Positions 42,085-52,152 of a DNA stretch of 64,000 nucleotides are shown here, in pieces (position 1 is the stretch's first letter; each line of letters opens with the position of its first letter). The stretch is from Saxibacter everestensis (GTDB lineage: Bacteria; Actinomycetota; Actinomycetes; Actinomycetales; Brevibacteriaceae): the NCBI RefSeq assembly GCF_025787225.1, contig NZ_CP090958.1, forward strand, positions 3,984,524 to 4,048,523, given 5' to 3'. The position numbers and the translations under genes are program-made. The notes below the pieces were generated by a model. The model was given only the letters and a program-made list of their open reading frames with translations. It made no database searches and was not told the DNA's origin.

Positions 42085-42834
42085 GTGGCCACAACCCGAG
42101 GACGCTTCCTAGGACTCCCGCTGGACCGACTGACCATGACGGAGTCCATTCGAGCCTGCGAAGAGGCGATCGCGCGCCGAGGTGAGGTCCACTCAGATCT
42201 GAACGCGGCCAATGTTCTCCTGGCATTGGACGATGCCGATATGCGGACCGCGATCGAGACGAGCGAGATAGTCAACGCCGACGGGCAGTCCGTGCTCTGG
42301 GCCACTCGTTTCCTTGGAGTCCCGGTCCCGGAGCGGGTCTCCGGGATCGACCTGATGCTGCAGTTGGTAGAGAAGGCGTCGGAGAAGAATTACACTGTCT
42401 ACCTGCTGGGGGCTTCGCCGAAGGTAAATGCCAAGGTGCGTGAGATCTTCCAGGTGCGAGGCGTTCATGTCGTGGGCGCTCGCGACGGGTACTGGTCCAC
42501 TGCGGAGGAGGCGGCCGTCGTTTCGGACATCGCCGATTCCACACCGGATCTCCTCTTCCTCGCCATGCCGAGTCCGAAGAAGGAGGCGTTCGTGCTCGCT
42601 CACCGGGCACAGCTGAACACCGGCCTGGCCTTCGGTGTTGGTGGTTCCTTCGATGTTGTTGCGGGCCTCACGAAGCGTGCGCCGCGGATCCTCCAGAAGC
42701 TCGGCCTCGAATGGTTCTTCCGCATGGTCCAGGAGCCTCGAAGACTGCTTAAGCGCTACCTCGTGGGAAATGTACGGTTCACTTGGATCGTCGTGAAGAG
42801 TCGCTTCTCCCGGAGGGCGGCAAGATCCTCTTGA
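42085..42834 (+). CDS. WecG/TagA/CpsF family glycosyltransferase
   Basis: The 249-residue GT26 enzyme starts with GTG at 42085, eight bases after AAGGAGA. Family motifs are LGLPLDRLTMTE, HSDLNAANVLLALDD, VNADGQSVLWATRFLGVPVPERVSGIDLMLQL, YTVYLLGASPK, VVGARDGYW and DLLFLAMPSPKKEAFV with GVGGSFDVVAGLTKRAP. TagA/WecG enzymes transfer ManNAc or ManNAcA to a GlcNAc-lipid. With wecB and the wecC-like gene in the locus, it is the best candidate for adding the ManNAc-type residue. It is followed by a gene fragment and is co-directional with the next three genes. Confidence 0.92.
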   Translation: MATTRGRFLGLPLDRLTMTESIRACEEAIARRGEVHSDLNAANVLLALDDADMRTAIETSEIVNADGQSVLWATRFLGVPVPERVSGIDLMLQLVEKASEKNYTVYLLGASPKVNAKVREIFQVRGVHVVGARDGYWSTAEEAAVVSDIADSTPDLLFLAMPSPKKEAFVLAHRAQLNTGLAFGVGGSFDVVAGLTKRAPRILQKLGLEWFFRMVQEPRRLLKRYLVGNVRFTWIVVKSRFSRRAARSS

Positions 42835-42892
42835 GAACGACCGGCCTCCACAACTATTCACTGCTGATCACTGAGAAGGACCGGGGAGCGAC

Positions 42893-43012
42893 CTGAAGCG
42901 TGCGCCTATCGTCTACGGAACGCGGCCCGAAGCAATCAAGATGGCGCCGATCGTACGAGAGTTGCGCACCAGCACCAATATCAGCAAGCAGGCGGCGACG
43001 GACGGCATCTGA
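42893..43012 (+). pseudogene. N-terminal fragment of a wecB-type UDP-GlcNAc 2-epimerase gene
   Basis: Thirty-nine codons read KRAPIVYGTRPEAIKMAPIVRELRTS and then diverge to a stop, matching the first strand and nucleotide loop of UDP-GlcNAc 2-epimerases. The complete gene at 63695 has the same YGTRPEAIK. The fragment ends at TGA (43010-43012). There is no trace of the rest before the next gene at 43067, so most of the gene is deleted. Confidence 0.85.
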
Positions 43013-43066
43013 TCCGGTGATCTGGCCGCCGACAGCCACTACGCGAGCGGAAAGTAGGATTGCTTC

Positions 43067-44218
43067 GTGCTCAGACGCAAACAGTATTCACGAGTCATCA
43101 TCCATCAGTTTGACCCGGAATCCCCGGTCCCCGGTGGGGTCGACACGTGCATACGCGACCTCCTGGACCGCGCGCCAGAGGGCGAGAGGATCCTCGTGAT
43201 CGGCGTCAGCCGCACCCGTCCGCTGCATCGGCGCGTCACTCTCGAAAGCTTTCGGCGGCCGATCGATTTCATTCCCGTCTCGAGAGCTAACCCAGGGGAT
43301 CAGGTCCGCTTCATCCCGCATTCGATCCGTGTCGCGCTCGGGTCTCTGCTTCCGCTCGCGTGGGGATCGACGAGACGAAGCGTCGTGCAGATTCACCGTG
43401 TGGAGGCCGGGTTGGTGACCCGTCTTTTCCCCTCCCGACGACGTGTCTACTTTGTGCACACCAACACGGCCGCGTCGCTCGAGTCGCACAGTGACAGCTT
43501 CTGGCGGAAGGCGCCACGCGCCTTCCGCCTGCTGGAACGAGCTGTACTCAGAAGCGCAGACCTCACCGTCGTCTTCAACAAAGAGAGCGCAGCAGGCTAT
43601 GCCGCCGATGGATACCTCGTCAAACACATGCGCACCTGGTACAACGAGGAGCTCTATCATCCGCTTCTCGACGCCGAGAACCGGAGCTCTACATCACCTA
43701 CCGTCCTCTGGGTGGGTCGCCTGGAGGCTCCCAAGGATCCGCTGCTCGCAATCGACGCCTTCGCCACGCTTAAGCGTGATTCACCACGATCTTGGCGCTG
43801 TCTCGTCGTCGGCGACGGCACGCTCCGAGACGATATGATGCATCGAATCTCGGCGCACTGCCTGGAAGGATCTGTGGAGTTGACCGGCGCAGTATCCCGT
43901 TCAAAGGTGGCCGAGCTGATGCGTGATGCGGATGTCTTGCTGATGACCTCACGTTTCGAGGGGTCGCCGCGGGTGATGTACGAGGCGATGGGCAGCGCAC
44001 TTCCCGTCGTCGCCTCCGTCGAGGCTGACCCCGACTTCGCGATCCAGCATTCGAAGAATGGCATTCGGATCACCGGCCGGGAGGCCGGCGATTTCGCCAA
44101 AGCGATTGACCAGGCTATGGGGCTCCCTCGCGACGATGTCTACGAGTCGGTGCGAGCGCAGGCGGCTTCGACGATGGTGGCTGAGGTCTGGGACGCGACC
44201 AAGGGAGAGCCGAGCTGA
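43067..44218 (+). CDS. GT4 family glycosyltransferase
   Basis: The 383-residue retaining GT-B enzyme (GTG at 43067) has FDPESPVPGGVDTCIRDLL with the GG acceptor-loop, VYFVHTNTAASLE, and the donor domain TVLWVGRLEAPKDPLLAIDAFATLK with the final E-x7-E region EGSPRVMYEAMGSALPVVAS. It overlaps the next glycosyltransferase gene by one base (TGATG). It should add one sugar of the repeat unit on the cytoplasmic side. Confidence 0.9.
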   Translation: MLRRKQYSRVIIHQFDPESPVPGGVDTCIRDLLDRAPEGERILVIGVSRTRPLHRRVTLESFRRPIDFIPVSRANPGDQVRFIPHSIRVALGSLLPLAWGSTRRSVVQIHRVEAGLVTRLFPSRRRVYFVHTNTAASLESHSDSFWRKAPRAFRLLERAVLRSADLTVVFNKESAAGYAADGYLVKHMRTWYNEELYHPLLDAENRSSTSPTVLWVGRLEAPKDPLLAIDAFATLKRDSPRSWRCLVVGDGTLRDDMMHRISAHCLEGSVELTGAVSRSKVAELMRDADVLLMTSRFEGSPRVMYEAMGSALPVVASVEADPDFAIQHSKNGIRITGREAGDFAKAIDQAMGLPRDDVYESVRAQAASTMVAEVWDATKGEPS

Positions 44219-45309
44219 TGGCCGAGATCAGTGGACTCCGTATCGCGATCCTCCTTCCATCTCTTCATGGTGGCGGCGCCGAGTTCGTGGCAGTTCAGTG
44301 GGGCCGCTACCTCGCGAATCGCGGTGCGGCCGTCACCTTCCTCACCACCCACGCGCGGAAGGAGCAGCGAAGCGAGCACCTGCCCGGTGGCTGGTTCGGT
44401 GGACGGATCCTCGCCCTCCGCAACCGGCTGAGGGCACGCGAGTTCGACGTCGTGCTCGCACTGGCCCCGCATTGGAATCTGATCGCGCTTCTCGCGTCGA
44501 GGATGCTGCCGGGCCGACCGACGATCGCCATCAGCGGCCGAACGATCGAAACGGGCGCGCGACGCGCGGGGAACAACAAGGCGATCGAACTCGCACTCGC
44601 GAGGATCTGGTATCGTTTCGCCGACGCGTTCATCGCGATCTCGCATGCGTCAGGTGCCGAAGCCCAAACCATGTTCTCCGTGCCCACCGATCGTCTATGG
44701 GTGGTGCCCAACCCGGCGATGGGGAAGGTCTCGCGTCGCTCGCTCTCTTCCGAGACCGACGTCAGCGACTCGGGGACGCTTCACATCGTCGTCCCCGGGC
44801 GGCTGACGCCGAGCAAGCGGCCTTCGCTCGCGATCCAGGTGGCCCAGCAGTGTGCGAAGACGAGCGGGCGACCGGTGTATCTGCACTTCTTCGGATCAGG
44901 TCGTGAGGAGGAGAAAGCCCGCGCCGCTGTCCCCGATGACCTCACAACGATCTTCCACGGGTGGGTGGAAAACTGGTTCGACCACGTGCCCCCGGGTGCA
45001 GTCGTGCTCCTTCCATCGCAGGTGGAGGGTTTCGCGAACGTCCTCGTCGAGGCGGCGGCGATGGGTGTGCCATCGGTCGCATCCTCCCGAGCCCTCGGAG
45101 TGAGCGACGCGATCGTTCCGGGGATCACCGGCCAGCTCGCGCTCTCGGACGCTCCTTCGGACTACGCACATGCGGTCCTTGCCGCGGAAAGCATACGCCC
45201 CGGCGCCGAAATCGATCACTGGCTCGACCGCTTCAGCGCGCAGTCAAGCGGGGAGTGTCTAGAGCAGGCGATCATGACTGCAGTCGCCCGTCGAGACGCG
45301 GAGCGATGA
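44218..45309 (+). CDS. GT4 family glycosyltransferase
   Basis: The 363-residue enzyme opens IAILLPSLHGGGAEFVAVQWGRYLA, the GGGAE-type start typical of GT4 enzymes that act in O-antigen-like loci. It continues with VVPGRLTPSKRPSLAIQVAQQ and the donor motif EGFANVLVEAAAMGVPSVASS. Its start overlaps the preceding stop and its stop overlaps the flippase start (ATGA), so this is a coupled three-gene run. The donor and linkage are unknown. Confidence 0.9.
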   Translation: MAEISGLRIAILLPSLHGGGAEFVAVQWGRYLANRGAAVTFLTTHARKEQRSEHLPGGWFGGRILALRNRLRAREFDVVLALAPHWNLIALLASRMLPGRPTIAISGRTIETGARRAGNNKAIELALARIWYRFADAFIAISHASGAEAQTMFSVPTDRLWVVPNPAMGKVSRRSLSSETDVSDSGTLHIVVPGRLTPSKRPSLAIQVAQQCAKTSGRPVYLHFFGSGREEEKARAAVPDDLTTIFHGWVENWFDHVPPGAVVLLPSQVEGFANVLVEAAAMGVPSVASSRALGVSDAIVPGITGQLALSDAPSDYAHAVLAAESIRPGAEIDHWLDRFSAQSSGECLEQAIMTAVARRDAER

Positions 45310-46577
45310 GTTCTCCTAAGTCCGCAGACCTGCGCACTGCGGCCGCCGCGGTCGTCGCGATGCTTCCGGGGTTCCTCTTCCCGTTCATCCTCACCTTGGC
45401 GAAGCCGGCCTCTGTCAGTGACAGCATCATGCTGGCCCTCTCGATCGTCACGACGCTTACTTCTGCCGTCGGCACGGCGATCGAGCTGAACACCGTGAGC
45501 GAGTTCGGTCGGCAGCTCTCCGACGGCCGAATGCCGTCCACAAGCGCGATGGTGTCCTACCGACGCCGCGTCTACGTCTTCGGTCTCCTCACTACCGGCA
45601 TCGTCGGCCCCTTGCTCGCCCTCCTCTATGCGGTTGGTAGTGATCGTTCGACCGATTTCCTCATTGTCTGCGGTTTGATGCTCGGGGTTTCCGTCATCAC
45701 AGTCTTCTCCTCCGTGCAATCCGGGATCCTCATCGCGCACGGAGAGGCCGGTTACGCCGTCGCGTTGCAGTTCCTCCGGCCGACGCTCCCCTCGATCCTC
45801 ATCATCGCCTGGCCGGCGATGCCTCTGCTCCTGCTGCCGCTCGCCTTCGTCCTCGGTGAAGCCGTGCGCTATGGACTGCTCAGCTGGAAACGCAACAGGA
45901 TCTTGAGCGGGTACCTTGCCAACCGTGATGAGAAGCTCGAAAGCCGCGGCATGCTCTGGCAGTCGTTCTCGGCCGGCATGTCCCAAGGGGCGCCTATCAT
46001 CGATCGGGTATTCCTGAACGCCGGGCCGACAGGTTCCATCTCGATGTACGAGCTGGCCGACAAGCTCTACTTCGCGGCGGCTCAGTTCCTCAACTACGGG
46101 TTCCTCGTGCGTCGTGTCGGGCGGTGGAGCCGCATCCCGACCATGACGCAGCAGGACGCTCGAAAGTTGCTCCGAAAGGATCTGACAGTTGTGTTGGGGG
46201 CCGCAGCGGTCATAGCCGTGGTGGGGATCACCGCGGCATCCGTCCTCCAGCTGCTTCCCCTCCCCAGCATCTGGTCTCAGAGTCTGTCCTGGGCCATGGT
46301 GCTGTTCGCGTCGGCGCCCCTCACCATGTGGATCATGTCAGCGTCGCGACTCATCGTCATCGCGCGTCGGCAGCGCCTTCTCCCATGGCTGTCGGCTCTG
46401 ACCCTCGCCACCAACCTCGTGCTGGATATCATCTTCTTTTCGCTCTGGGGGGTGTTCGGGATCGTGCTCGCGACTCTCGGTCTGCGCGTGTGCTCCGCTA
46501 TTGTCTACGCGATCGTCCTCTGGCGAATCCTCCCGTCCATGACCGCGCCACTTGCGGGACAAGTTTCGAGCGGTTAG
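45306..46577 (+). CDS. wzx: Polysaccharide flippase (Wzx-like, MOP superfamily)
   Basis: From the ATG at 45306 the protein is 423 residues and has about twelve membrane helices. Visible are AAAVVAMLPGFLFPFILTLAKP as helix 1, GAPIIDRVFLNAGPTGSISMYELADKLYFAAAQFL in the middle (a MurJ/Wzx-like segment), and the last pair ending FSLWGVFGIVLATLGLRVCSAIVYAIVLWRIL. It should flip polyprenyl-linked repeat units to the outside. Translational coupling with the two GT4 genes and a Wzy-like polymerase nearby supports this role. Confidence 0.85.
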   Translation: MSSPKSADLRTAAAAVVAMLPGFLFPFILTLAKPASVSDSIMLALSIVTTLTSAVGTAIELNTVSEFGRQLSDGRMPSTSAMVSYRRRVYVFGLLTTGIVGPLLALLYAVGSDRSTDFLIVCGLMLGVSVITVFSSVQSGILIAHGEAGYAVALQFLRPTLPSILIIAWPAMPLLLLPLAFVLGEAVRYGLLSWKRNRILSGYLANRDEKLESRGMLWQSFSAGMSQGAPIIDRVFLNAGPTGSISMYELADKLYFAAAQFLNYGFLVRRVGRWSRIPTMTQQDARKLLRKDLTVVLGAAAVIAVVGITAASVLQLLPLPSIWSQSLSWAMVLFASAPLTMWIMSASRLIVIARRQRLLPWLSALTLATNLVLDIIFFSLWGVFGIVLATLGLRVCSAIVYAIVLWRILPSMTAPLAGQVSSG

Positions 46578-46615
46578 GCGAACATCCAGGCATCGACTGC
46601 GGCGATCTCCTGCGC

Positions 46616-47170
46616 TCACCCTATCGGCGAAGACGGCCTCTGCATGTACTTCATGTACTCCGCCGAGCGGGCCTCCACGATCGAATCGACGCGCTCTCGG
46701 TAAGTGCTGCCCGACTTGTCTGATTCCGCGGGCCACTTCGAGATCTTGGCCTCGAGATCGTTCCAAGAGCTGATCACCCGTGCCGGATTTCCTGCCACCA
46801 CCGTGCCACTCGGCACCGACCGTGTGACGACAGCTCCCGCGCCGATCACGCACTTGCTTCCGATCGTCACTCCCGGCATGATGATCGCTCTGGATCCGAT
46901 GAAGACATCCGAACCGATCGACACGGCCGCATAGCGAAACCTTCTTCCGTGATCGTCTCGATACATCCAGCCCGTACCGTCGTGCGTCAGCACCTCAATG
47001 TTGGTGCTCACCGTCACACGATCGCCGATGGAAATGAGCCATGGTTCGCTGGCATCGAAGTCGGACAGGATGCGGCAGCCTTCCCCGATGCGCATTCCTC
47101 TGGCGCGCAGAGCCGACTCTCTTCCCCGCAGAAGCCGGCGCAGGCGGTACTCGATTCTCTTCAGATTCAT
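46616..47170 (-). CDS. Hexapeptide-repeat acetyltransferase
   Basis: The 184-residue protein has left-handed beta-helix repeats: [37 protein letters not shown], then [51 protein letters not shown], the usual end of LacA/NodL/CysE-like acyltransferases. The catalytic-type histidine is in LTHDG. It is probably an O-acetyltransferase for the polymer or its precursor. It runs against the flippase gene, with its stop 39 bases after the flippase stop. Confidence 0.88.
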   Translation of the reverse strand: MNLKRIEYRLRRLLRGRESALRARGMRIGEGCRILSDFDASEPWLISIGDRVTVSTNIEVLTHDGTGWMYRDDHGRRFRYAAVSIGSDVFIGSRAIIMPGVTIGSKCVIGAGAVVTRSVPSGTVVAGNPARVISSWNDLEAKISKWPAESDKSGSTYRERVDSIVEARSAEYMKYMQRPSSPIG

Positions 47171-47171
47171 C

Positions 47172-47741
47172 TCAACCCTCGATATTCTGCCGAAGCGTGC
47201 GTCCCTTGTTGGCGATCACCCTAGCCGGCGCGCCCGCGATGGTCACATCGGCAGGAAACTCGCCCGTGACAACCGAGTTTGCGCCCACGATCACACGGTC
47301 TCCGATCCAGGCGTTGCCGTAGATGACCGCGCCAGGACCGATATAGACCTCGTCTCCAACGATTGGGGCAGCTCCGTTGTATTCTCCGATGTTTGTACTG
47401 GCATGGATTCTGCAAAACGATCCGAACCGGGCCTTGTCGTTCACGACGATCGTCCCGTAGTGCGGAATACAGAGCCCCGGACCGAATGCGCCGGGCGGGA
47501 TTGAAAGCCCGAGTCGCTGCGAGAGCCTGGCCATCCTGATCCTTGTCGCCACGAAGGCCAATCTCGCGATCCATCCGTTCTGCGACATCCAGAACTCAGT
47601 CCTCCGGAGCAACCGCTGATAGTGAAGCTGAGGCCTGATGAGTATGAGGCGCAGCCTCCAGCGATCGAAACCGTGAGCCTCCAAGTCGAGACGCAGAAAT
47701 CGTCGCAAGCTCTCCCGGTCCACGATCGCTTCATGAGGCAT
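47172..47741 (-). CDS. Serine acetyltransferase-like hexapeptide protein
   Basis: The 189-residue protein has a helical N-terminus (residues 1-75) like CysE and then [39 protein letters not shown], with the CysE-type histidine in [10 protein letters not shown], followed by hexapeptide repeats ([49 protein letters not shown]). It is adjacent to the other acetyltransferase (one base apart) and transcribed with it. It could be a serine O-acetyltransferase or, more likely in this context, a sugar acetyltransferase. Confidence 0.85.
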   Translation of the reverse strand: MPHEAIVDRESLRRFLRLDLEAHGFDRWRLRLILIRPQLHYQRLLRRTEFWMSQNGWIARLAFVATRIRMARLSQRLGLSIPPGAFGPGLCIPHYGTIVVNDKARFGSFCRIHASTNIGEYNGAAPIVGDEVYIGPGAVIYGNAWIGDRVIVGANSVVTGEFPADVTIAGAPARVIANKGRTLRQNIEG

Positions 47742-47929
47742 CTATCGAGTATTGCACGTAGGGTCACCACCGCTGCCGGCTCAGGTCGGGAAGGAGACGG
47801 CAGCGCTGGCATGTGATATTCGAGATCCCACCGGACAGCCGTCCGTTTTCGCGACCCAAGTTGTTGCCGAGAACCTTGTAGGTGACGCGAACGGTAACGC
47901 CGACCACTCTGTTGCGGAAGAACTCGTTG

Positions 47930-48470
47930 GAGATACCGCTCCTTCTGATACTCCGTAGGGAGGATCAAACCGTCATCGCGCAGCAGCCGCGGCACGGTCC
48001 CCTGCGAGACCTGGTGCCCGTCGTGGCGGACCATCGCTCACAATTTCCGATGGCCCCATGCCGGATGAACAAGGGCGTGCTTGATCGCCAGCGGCCGGGC
48101 GGCGTTCGACGCCGGCTGCGGCGACGGGCCCTTCGGCGGGGCGCTCGGCCTTCGCCGTGGCCTGCCAGCGACGCCACGTCCGCTCGGGTATCCCGATCAG
48201 CTTGCAGAACCTCGCGGTCGGCATGCCCAAGTCCATGCGGATTACCTCGAGCTCCTCGAAGGGCCATGCCGGCCCTCAGCGCTCTTTCGCCACACCCGGA
48301 CCTCCAGGTGCGCCCACCGAGGGCCTGGGTAAGCGCCGTGGGCTCGGCCTCCAACCCGGGTCGAGAGGCCGGACTCGCCCGACGCCAAAGCCGTCTTCCC
48401 AGCCTCGAGGAACTCGGCCTTCCACTGGTAGCCCTGCCACTAAGTCTGACGCGCGAACCGAGACCCGCAT
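47930..48470 (-). pseudogene. IS3-type transposase remnant (OrfA tail and OrfB start)
   Basis: Frames 48470 to 48300 resemble the end of OrfA (EGRVPRGWEDGFGVG, decayed). Frame 48236 to about 48100 gives the start of OrfB with LGMPTARFCKLIGIPERTWRRWQATAKAER. A shifted frame from 48034 down gives VRHDGHQVSQGTVPRLLRDDGLILPTEYQKER, the IS3 OrfB zone before the rve domain. The catalytic domain is missing. Frame changes are multiple. Confidence 0.75.
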
Positions 48471-49255
48471 GATCGTGCCTGTCCTGGAGGCGTTCCGGCG
48501 GCGGCACCGCGTGGACGAGGTGCTCGCGGTCGCCGGCGCTGGCATGCTCTCCGCAGCCAACCTGAGCGCGGTCGAGGATGCCGGGCAGCGGTTCATCGTC
48601 GGCTCCTGCACCTCATCCGCGCCATACGATCTCGCCGACCACTACGAGCGGCACGGGAACCTGCTCGAGGACGGGCAGATCGCCCAGACCACCCGAATAA
48701 CGCGCGGGCGTGGCGAGTTGTCTGGCGGTACTCCTTCAAAACGGGAGTGACTACCTCAGGTTGAACATGCAGATCAAACGCGCCGAGCGCGTTGCCGCCC
48801 CCTAGAAGGAAGACCGGCTCATGACCATCGACGGCCACCGTCGGGTCAACTGGGCCACAGGTCGAGAGAGCCCGCAGGTGGCTGGGGTGAAGGGGTACGT
48901 TGACGGGCATCGCCGCAGGAGTGTCGACGTGGAAGAGCGTCGTCGCCGCGTACCATCACTTGTTCCAGGCCGAGGTCACTCGTTCCGGAGGGTCAAGAAC
49001 GGTCTGCGCGCCCGGCCGATGTTCCACCACGAACGGGACTCCATCGAAGCGCACCTCACGATCGTGTTCTGCGCCCTCGCGATCAGCGACCACTTTCAGG
49101 GCCGCTGGTGTGAGCATCAAACGCATCATCCGGGCGCTGCGGCCCCTCGCAACGTCGTCATCAACGTTCGAGACTACTGGGTCACCGCTACCACCTCGTC
49201 AGAAGGCGAAGCCGCCGACATTCTCTCAGCGCTCAGGCCCGACGCGGGGCACTAA
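48466..49255 (+). pseudogene. IS1634-type transposase remnant
   Basis: From 48466, IVPVLEAFRRRHRVDEVLAVAGAGMLSAANLSAVEDAGQRFIVGS gives the central catalytic region of IS1634-family transposases (the aspartate in VADAGML is replaced by glycine). After a broken stretch with stops, a second frame has HSFRRVKNGLRARPMFHHERDSIEAHLTIVFCALAIS, the C-terminal motif, and a third frame adds GVSIKRIIRALRPLATS. The N-terminal half is gone. Several frameshifts and stops make it inactive. Confidence 0.8.
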
Positions 49256-49319
49256 AGTGGCACGACGCAGGTCAGAGTGGGTGTTCCCACCAGGAGGCAG
49301 GGCGCACTGAGACCCGCGG

Positions 49320-50693
49320 TCATCGGCTGATCGTCAACGCCGACAGGGTTCGCGCATCATCCGGAATCAGTTCGGATCTGCGGTGTCCGGAGAAGCCGAT
49401 GTAGGCCAGCGCGCCGAGCATCACCAGCGCAGAAGGATAGTTGTCGACGAGCGGCCATGCCCAGATCGCCGTTCCGAATGCGCACACGGCTGCGACTACC
49501 TCCGGCGCCTGCCGACGTGCGGCCACGAGGGCGATCGTGGCCAGAAGGCAGACGAAGATGATGGTACCGGCTGCGCCCAGGCTTACGAGCACTCCGGCAT
49601 ACGAGTTCTCGATGGGCATGTTTAGCCCACCCATGATTGCGCGCTCCTGCGCCATCCCGGCGCCGACACCGAGGTAGTTCGACTCTCCAGCGAACTCGAG
49701 AGCGCGGTCCAGGATGACCGCGCGGGCGTCAGCCGAACCAGACCCCTCCGCCGAATCCGAGCGGCTCTGGATGATCGGTGAGAACAGCACGGCGGCGGCC
49801 GCACCCACTCCGACGAGCAAACCGACTGCCTTCCGTCCGAAAGGCAACTGACGGGAGGCGAGACAGACCAATAGCCCCACGATCAAGCCGGCGGCGATAG
49901 CCGCCGCCGCGCTGCGGGACACCGAGAAGATCGCGCCCCCCGCAGACACAGCACCGCTGGCGAGGGCGAGCTTGGACCTTCGGCGCATCGTGAGGATGAT
50001 CGCGTACACTGCGGTCGTGGCGAAGAATGTTCCGTTCATCAGCGGATGGCCGAGGGTGGTAGTGGCCCGGATCGAATCCCAGTGTTGGGTGAAGCCGATC
50101 CCCGACGACGCGCCTCGCGCGTAGAGTGCTGCGAGGAAGGAGCGCTGCACGAGCCCCTCTGTGATCGCGGCTACACCGAGGATTAGTCCGACGCACAGCC
50201 ACGTGCGTTGCAGTGCGTGCACGGACTGCGGTGTGCTCCGCATCGACAGGTGGGCGAAACCGAAAAGGACGACGGCCACAGTTGCTGTCCAAAGGGCGGA
50301 TCGCTGGGCATCGAGGGACCAGATGAAGCTTGCGGCGGAGAGCAGGAGCAGCGCTATTGCGCATACGGTCCAGAATCGTGGGATGCGATTGACCGCAGGC
50401 CTTCCTCGTTGGCGCAACAGTGCGACGACTATCGTGAGAGCAGCAGGGGTGAGAAATCGCCCCATCGTGGCCGGGACGCCTGCGATGTAGCCGAGCGGTA
50501 AGAGAGCGAACAGGACCAGAGCTAGCGCCGGAAGGGCATGCACGGGAACCGCGAACAGTACGGCGGTCGCAAGGAGGAGCAGAAGTGGAATCCACACAGC
50601 CATTCCGAGCGAGAGGACTCCGAACACGACTGCGAAAAGCAGGACCGCAATGGCAGCGGCGAGAGCTGTGGATTTCGGCGAGATGCTCTTCAC
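49320..50693 (-). CDS. wzy: O-antigen ligase/polymerase (Wzy-like) membrane protein
   Basis: With GTG at 50693 the protein is 457 residues with about eleven membrane segments. The large extracytoplasmic loop lies near residues 190-240 (GASSGIGFTQHWDSIRATTTLGHPLMNGTFF), characteristic of the O-antigen ligase (WaaL/Wzy) superfamily. Further on it reads ALEFAGESNYLGVGAGMAQERAIMGGLNMPIENSYAGVLVSLGAAGTIIFVCLL with the conserved N-S-Y pattern. It probably polymerises repeat units on the outside. It is divergent from the dehydrogenase gene at 50884. Confidence 0.85.
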   Translation of the reverse strand: MKSISPKSTALAAAIAVLLFAVVFGVLSLGMAVWIPLLLLLATAVLFAVPVHALPALALVLFALLPLGYIAGVPATMGRFLTPAALTIVVALLRQRGRPAVNRIPRFWTVCAIALLLLSAASFIWSLDAQRSALWTATVAVVLFGFAHLSMRSTPQSVHALQRTWLCVGLILGVAAITEGLVQRSFLAALYARGASSGIGFTQHWDSIRATTTLGHPLMNGTFFATTAVYAIILTMRRRSKLALASGAVSAGGAIFSVSRSAAAAIAAGLIVGLLVCLASRQLPFGRKAVGLLVGVGAAAAVLFSPIIQSRSDSAEGSGSADARAVILDRALEFAGESNYLGVGAGMAQERAIMGGLNMPIENSYAGVLVSLGAAGTIIFVCLLATIALVAARRQAPEVVAAVCAFGTAIWAWPLVDNYPSALVMLGALAYIGFSGHRRSELIPDDARTLSALTISR

Positions 50694-50883
50694 CTGACCA
50701 CCGTACCGCCTGCGTGCTCGTACGCTGTGCGCGGATCGGCGCATTGCCGTACGCGACCGACCGTGGGGTGGATTTCGACGGGGCCTGACATGCAAGTACA
50801 TTTGTGACGGAATATTGGATCGAGTCTCGTTTGGCGCCGACACTAGGGCTTGCTGGCGGGGGGACGAAGGGTGATCGACTCGG

Positions 50884-52152
50884 ATGAGTGAAACCAAGCG
50901 GAAGCTGGTCGTTATCGGCCAGGGCTATGTGGGTCTTCCGGTAGCCATGCGCGCGGCGCAGGTGGGATACAGCGTCGTCGGGCTGGAGCTCGACCGAGCC
51001 CGTCTCGAGCGCCTGCGCACCGGGGACTCCTACGTCGATGATGTCGCGTCCTCCGTGCTTGCGGAGCACATCGCCTCCGGCGAGTACGCAGCGAGCGACG
51101 ACTACGGAAGAGCCTCAGGATTTGACGTGGCCGTCATCACGGTGCCCACGCCGCTGAGGGAATCCGTTCCCGATCTCTCTTTCGTGGAGAGCTCGGCAAC
51201 GAGCCTCGCTCCCCATGTCAAGCGAGGCGCTGCCGTGATCCTCGAGTCGACAACGTACCCGGGGACCACGGAGGAATTGCTCATTCCGATTCTCGAAGCT
51301 GGCTCGGGCCTCAAAGCGGGCGATGACTTCTTCGTCGGCTACAGCCCCGAACGGATCGATCCGGGCAACAAGACCTGGGGATTTGTGGAGACACCGAAGG
51401 TGGTTTCTGGGATCAACGTGAAGTCGCTGGAGCACGTCCGGAGCTTCTATGACGATCTCGTCGAGACCACGGTCCCGGTCAGCGGCACGAAAGAGGCCGA
51501 GTTGACCAAGCTTCTGGAGAACACCTTTCGCCACGTGAACATCGCCCTGGTGAACGAGCTGGCCATCTTCGCGCACCAGCTCGGCGTCGACATCTGGGAG
51601 TCCATCGACGCCGCTGCCACGAAGCCTTTCGGGTTCATGAAGTTTACTCCGGGCCCGGGTGTCGGAGGGCACTGCCTTCCGGTCGATCCCAGCTATCTTT
51701 CGTGGGAGGTGCGCCGAAAGCTCGGGAGGAACTTCCGATTCGTCGAGCTGGCCAACGACCTCAATGAGCACATGCCGGACTATGTCGTGGCGCGCGTTAC
51801 ATCGTTGCTGAACAGCAACCGTCTTGTCGTCAATGGTGCGAAGGTTCTTCTGGTCGGCCTCGCATACAAGAAGAACACCGGCGACACGCGCGAGGCGCCG
51901 TCGACCAGGATTATTGAGTTGCTCAAGGAGTACGGAGCGACCCTGCTGGCGGCTGACGAACACGTGGAGGGGAACCGCTGGCCGACCGGCGTCGAGCGCG
52001 TAAAGCTCGACGCCGAGAGTCTGGCTCGCGCAGACGTCGCCATCCTGATCACCGACCACGACGATAGCGACGTCGCACTGCTCGAGGGTGCGTCGCTCCC
52101 GGTCCTGGACTCGCGGAACCGACTTCGAGGAGACAACATTGAGCGCCTCTGA
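50884..52152 (+). CDS. wecC: Nucleotide-sugar dehydrogenase (WecC-like, UDP-ManNAc dehydrogenase type)
   Basis: The 422-residue enzyme has VVIGQGYVGLPVAMRAAQVGYSVVGLELD as its NAD-binding start, then VAVITVPTPLRES, ILESTTYPGTTEELLIPILE, the domain-linking FFVGYSPERIDPGN and the active-site cysteine in PGVGGHCLPVDPSY. The C-terminal UDP-sugar domain reads VLLVGLAYKKNTGDTREAPSTRIIELLKEYGA. It performs two NAD-dependent oxidations of a UDP-sugar to the uronic acid. Strong similarity to WecC/TviB types suggests UDP-ManNAc or UDP-GlcNAc as substrate. It overlaps the next gene by 14 bases. Confidence 0.93.
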   Translation: MSETKRKLVVIGQGYVGLPVAMRAAQVGYSVVGLELDRARLERLRTGDSYVDDVASSVLAEHIASGEYAASDDYGRASGFDVAVITVPTPLRESVPDLSFVESSATSLAPHVKRGAAVILESTTYPGTTEELLIPILEAGSGLKAGDDFFVGYSPERIDPGNKTWGFVETPKVVSGINVKSLEHVRSFYDDLVETTVPVSGTKEAELTKLLENTFRHVNIALVNELAIFAHQLGVDIWESIDAAATKPFGFMKFTPGPGVGGHCLPVDPSYLSWEVRRKLGRNFRFVELANDLNEHMPDYVVARVTSLLNSNRLVVNGAKVLLVGLAYKKNTGDTREAPSTRIIELLKEYGATLLAADEHVEGNRWPTGVERVKLDAESLARADVAILITDHDDSDVALLEGASLPVLDSRNRLRGDNIERL

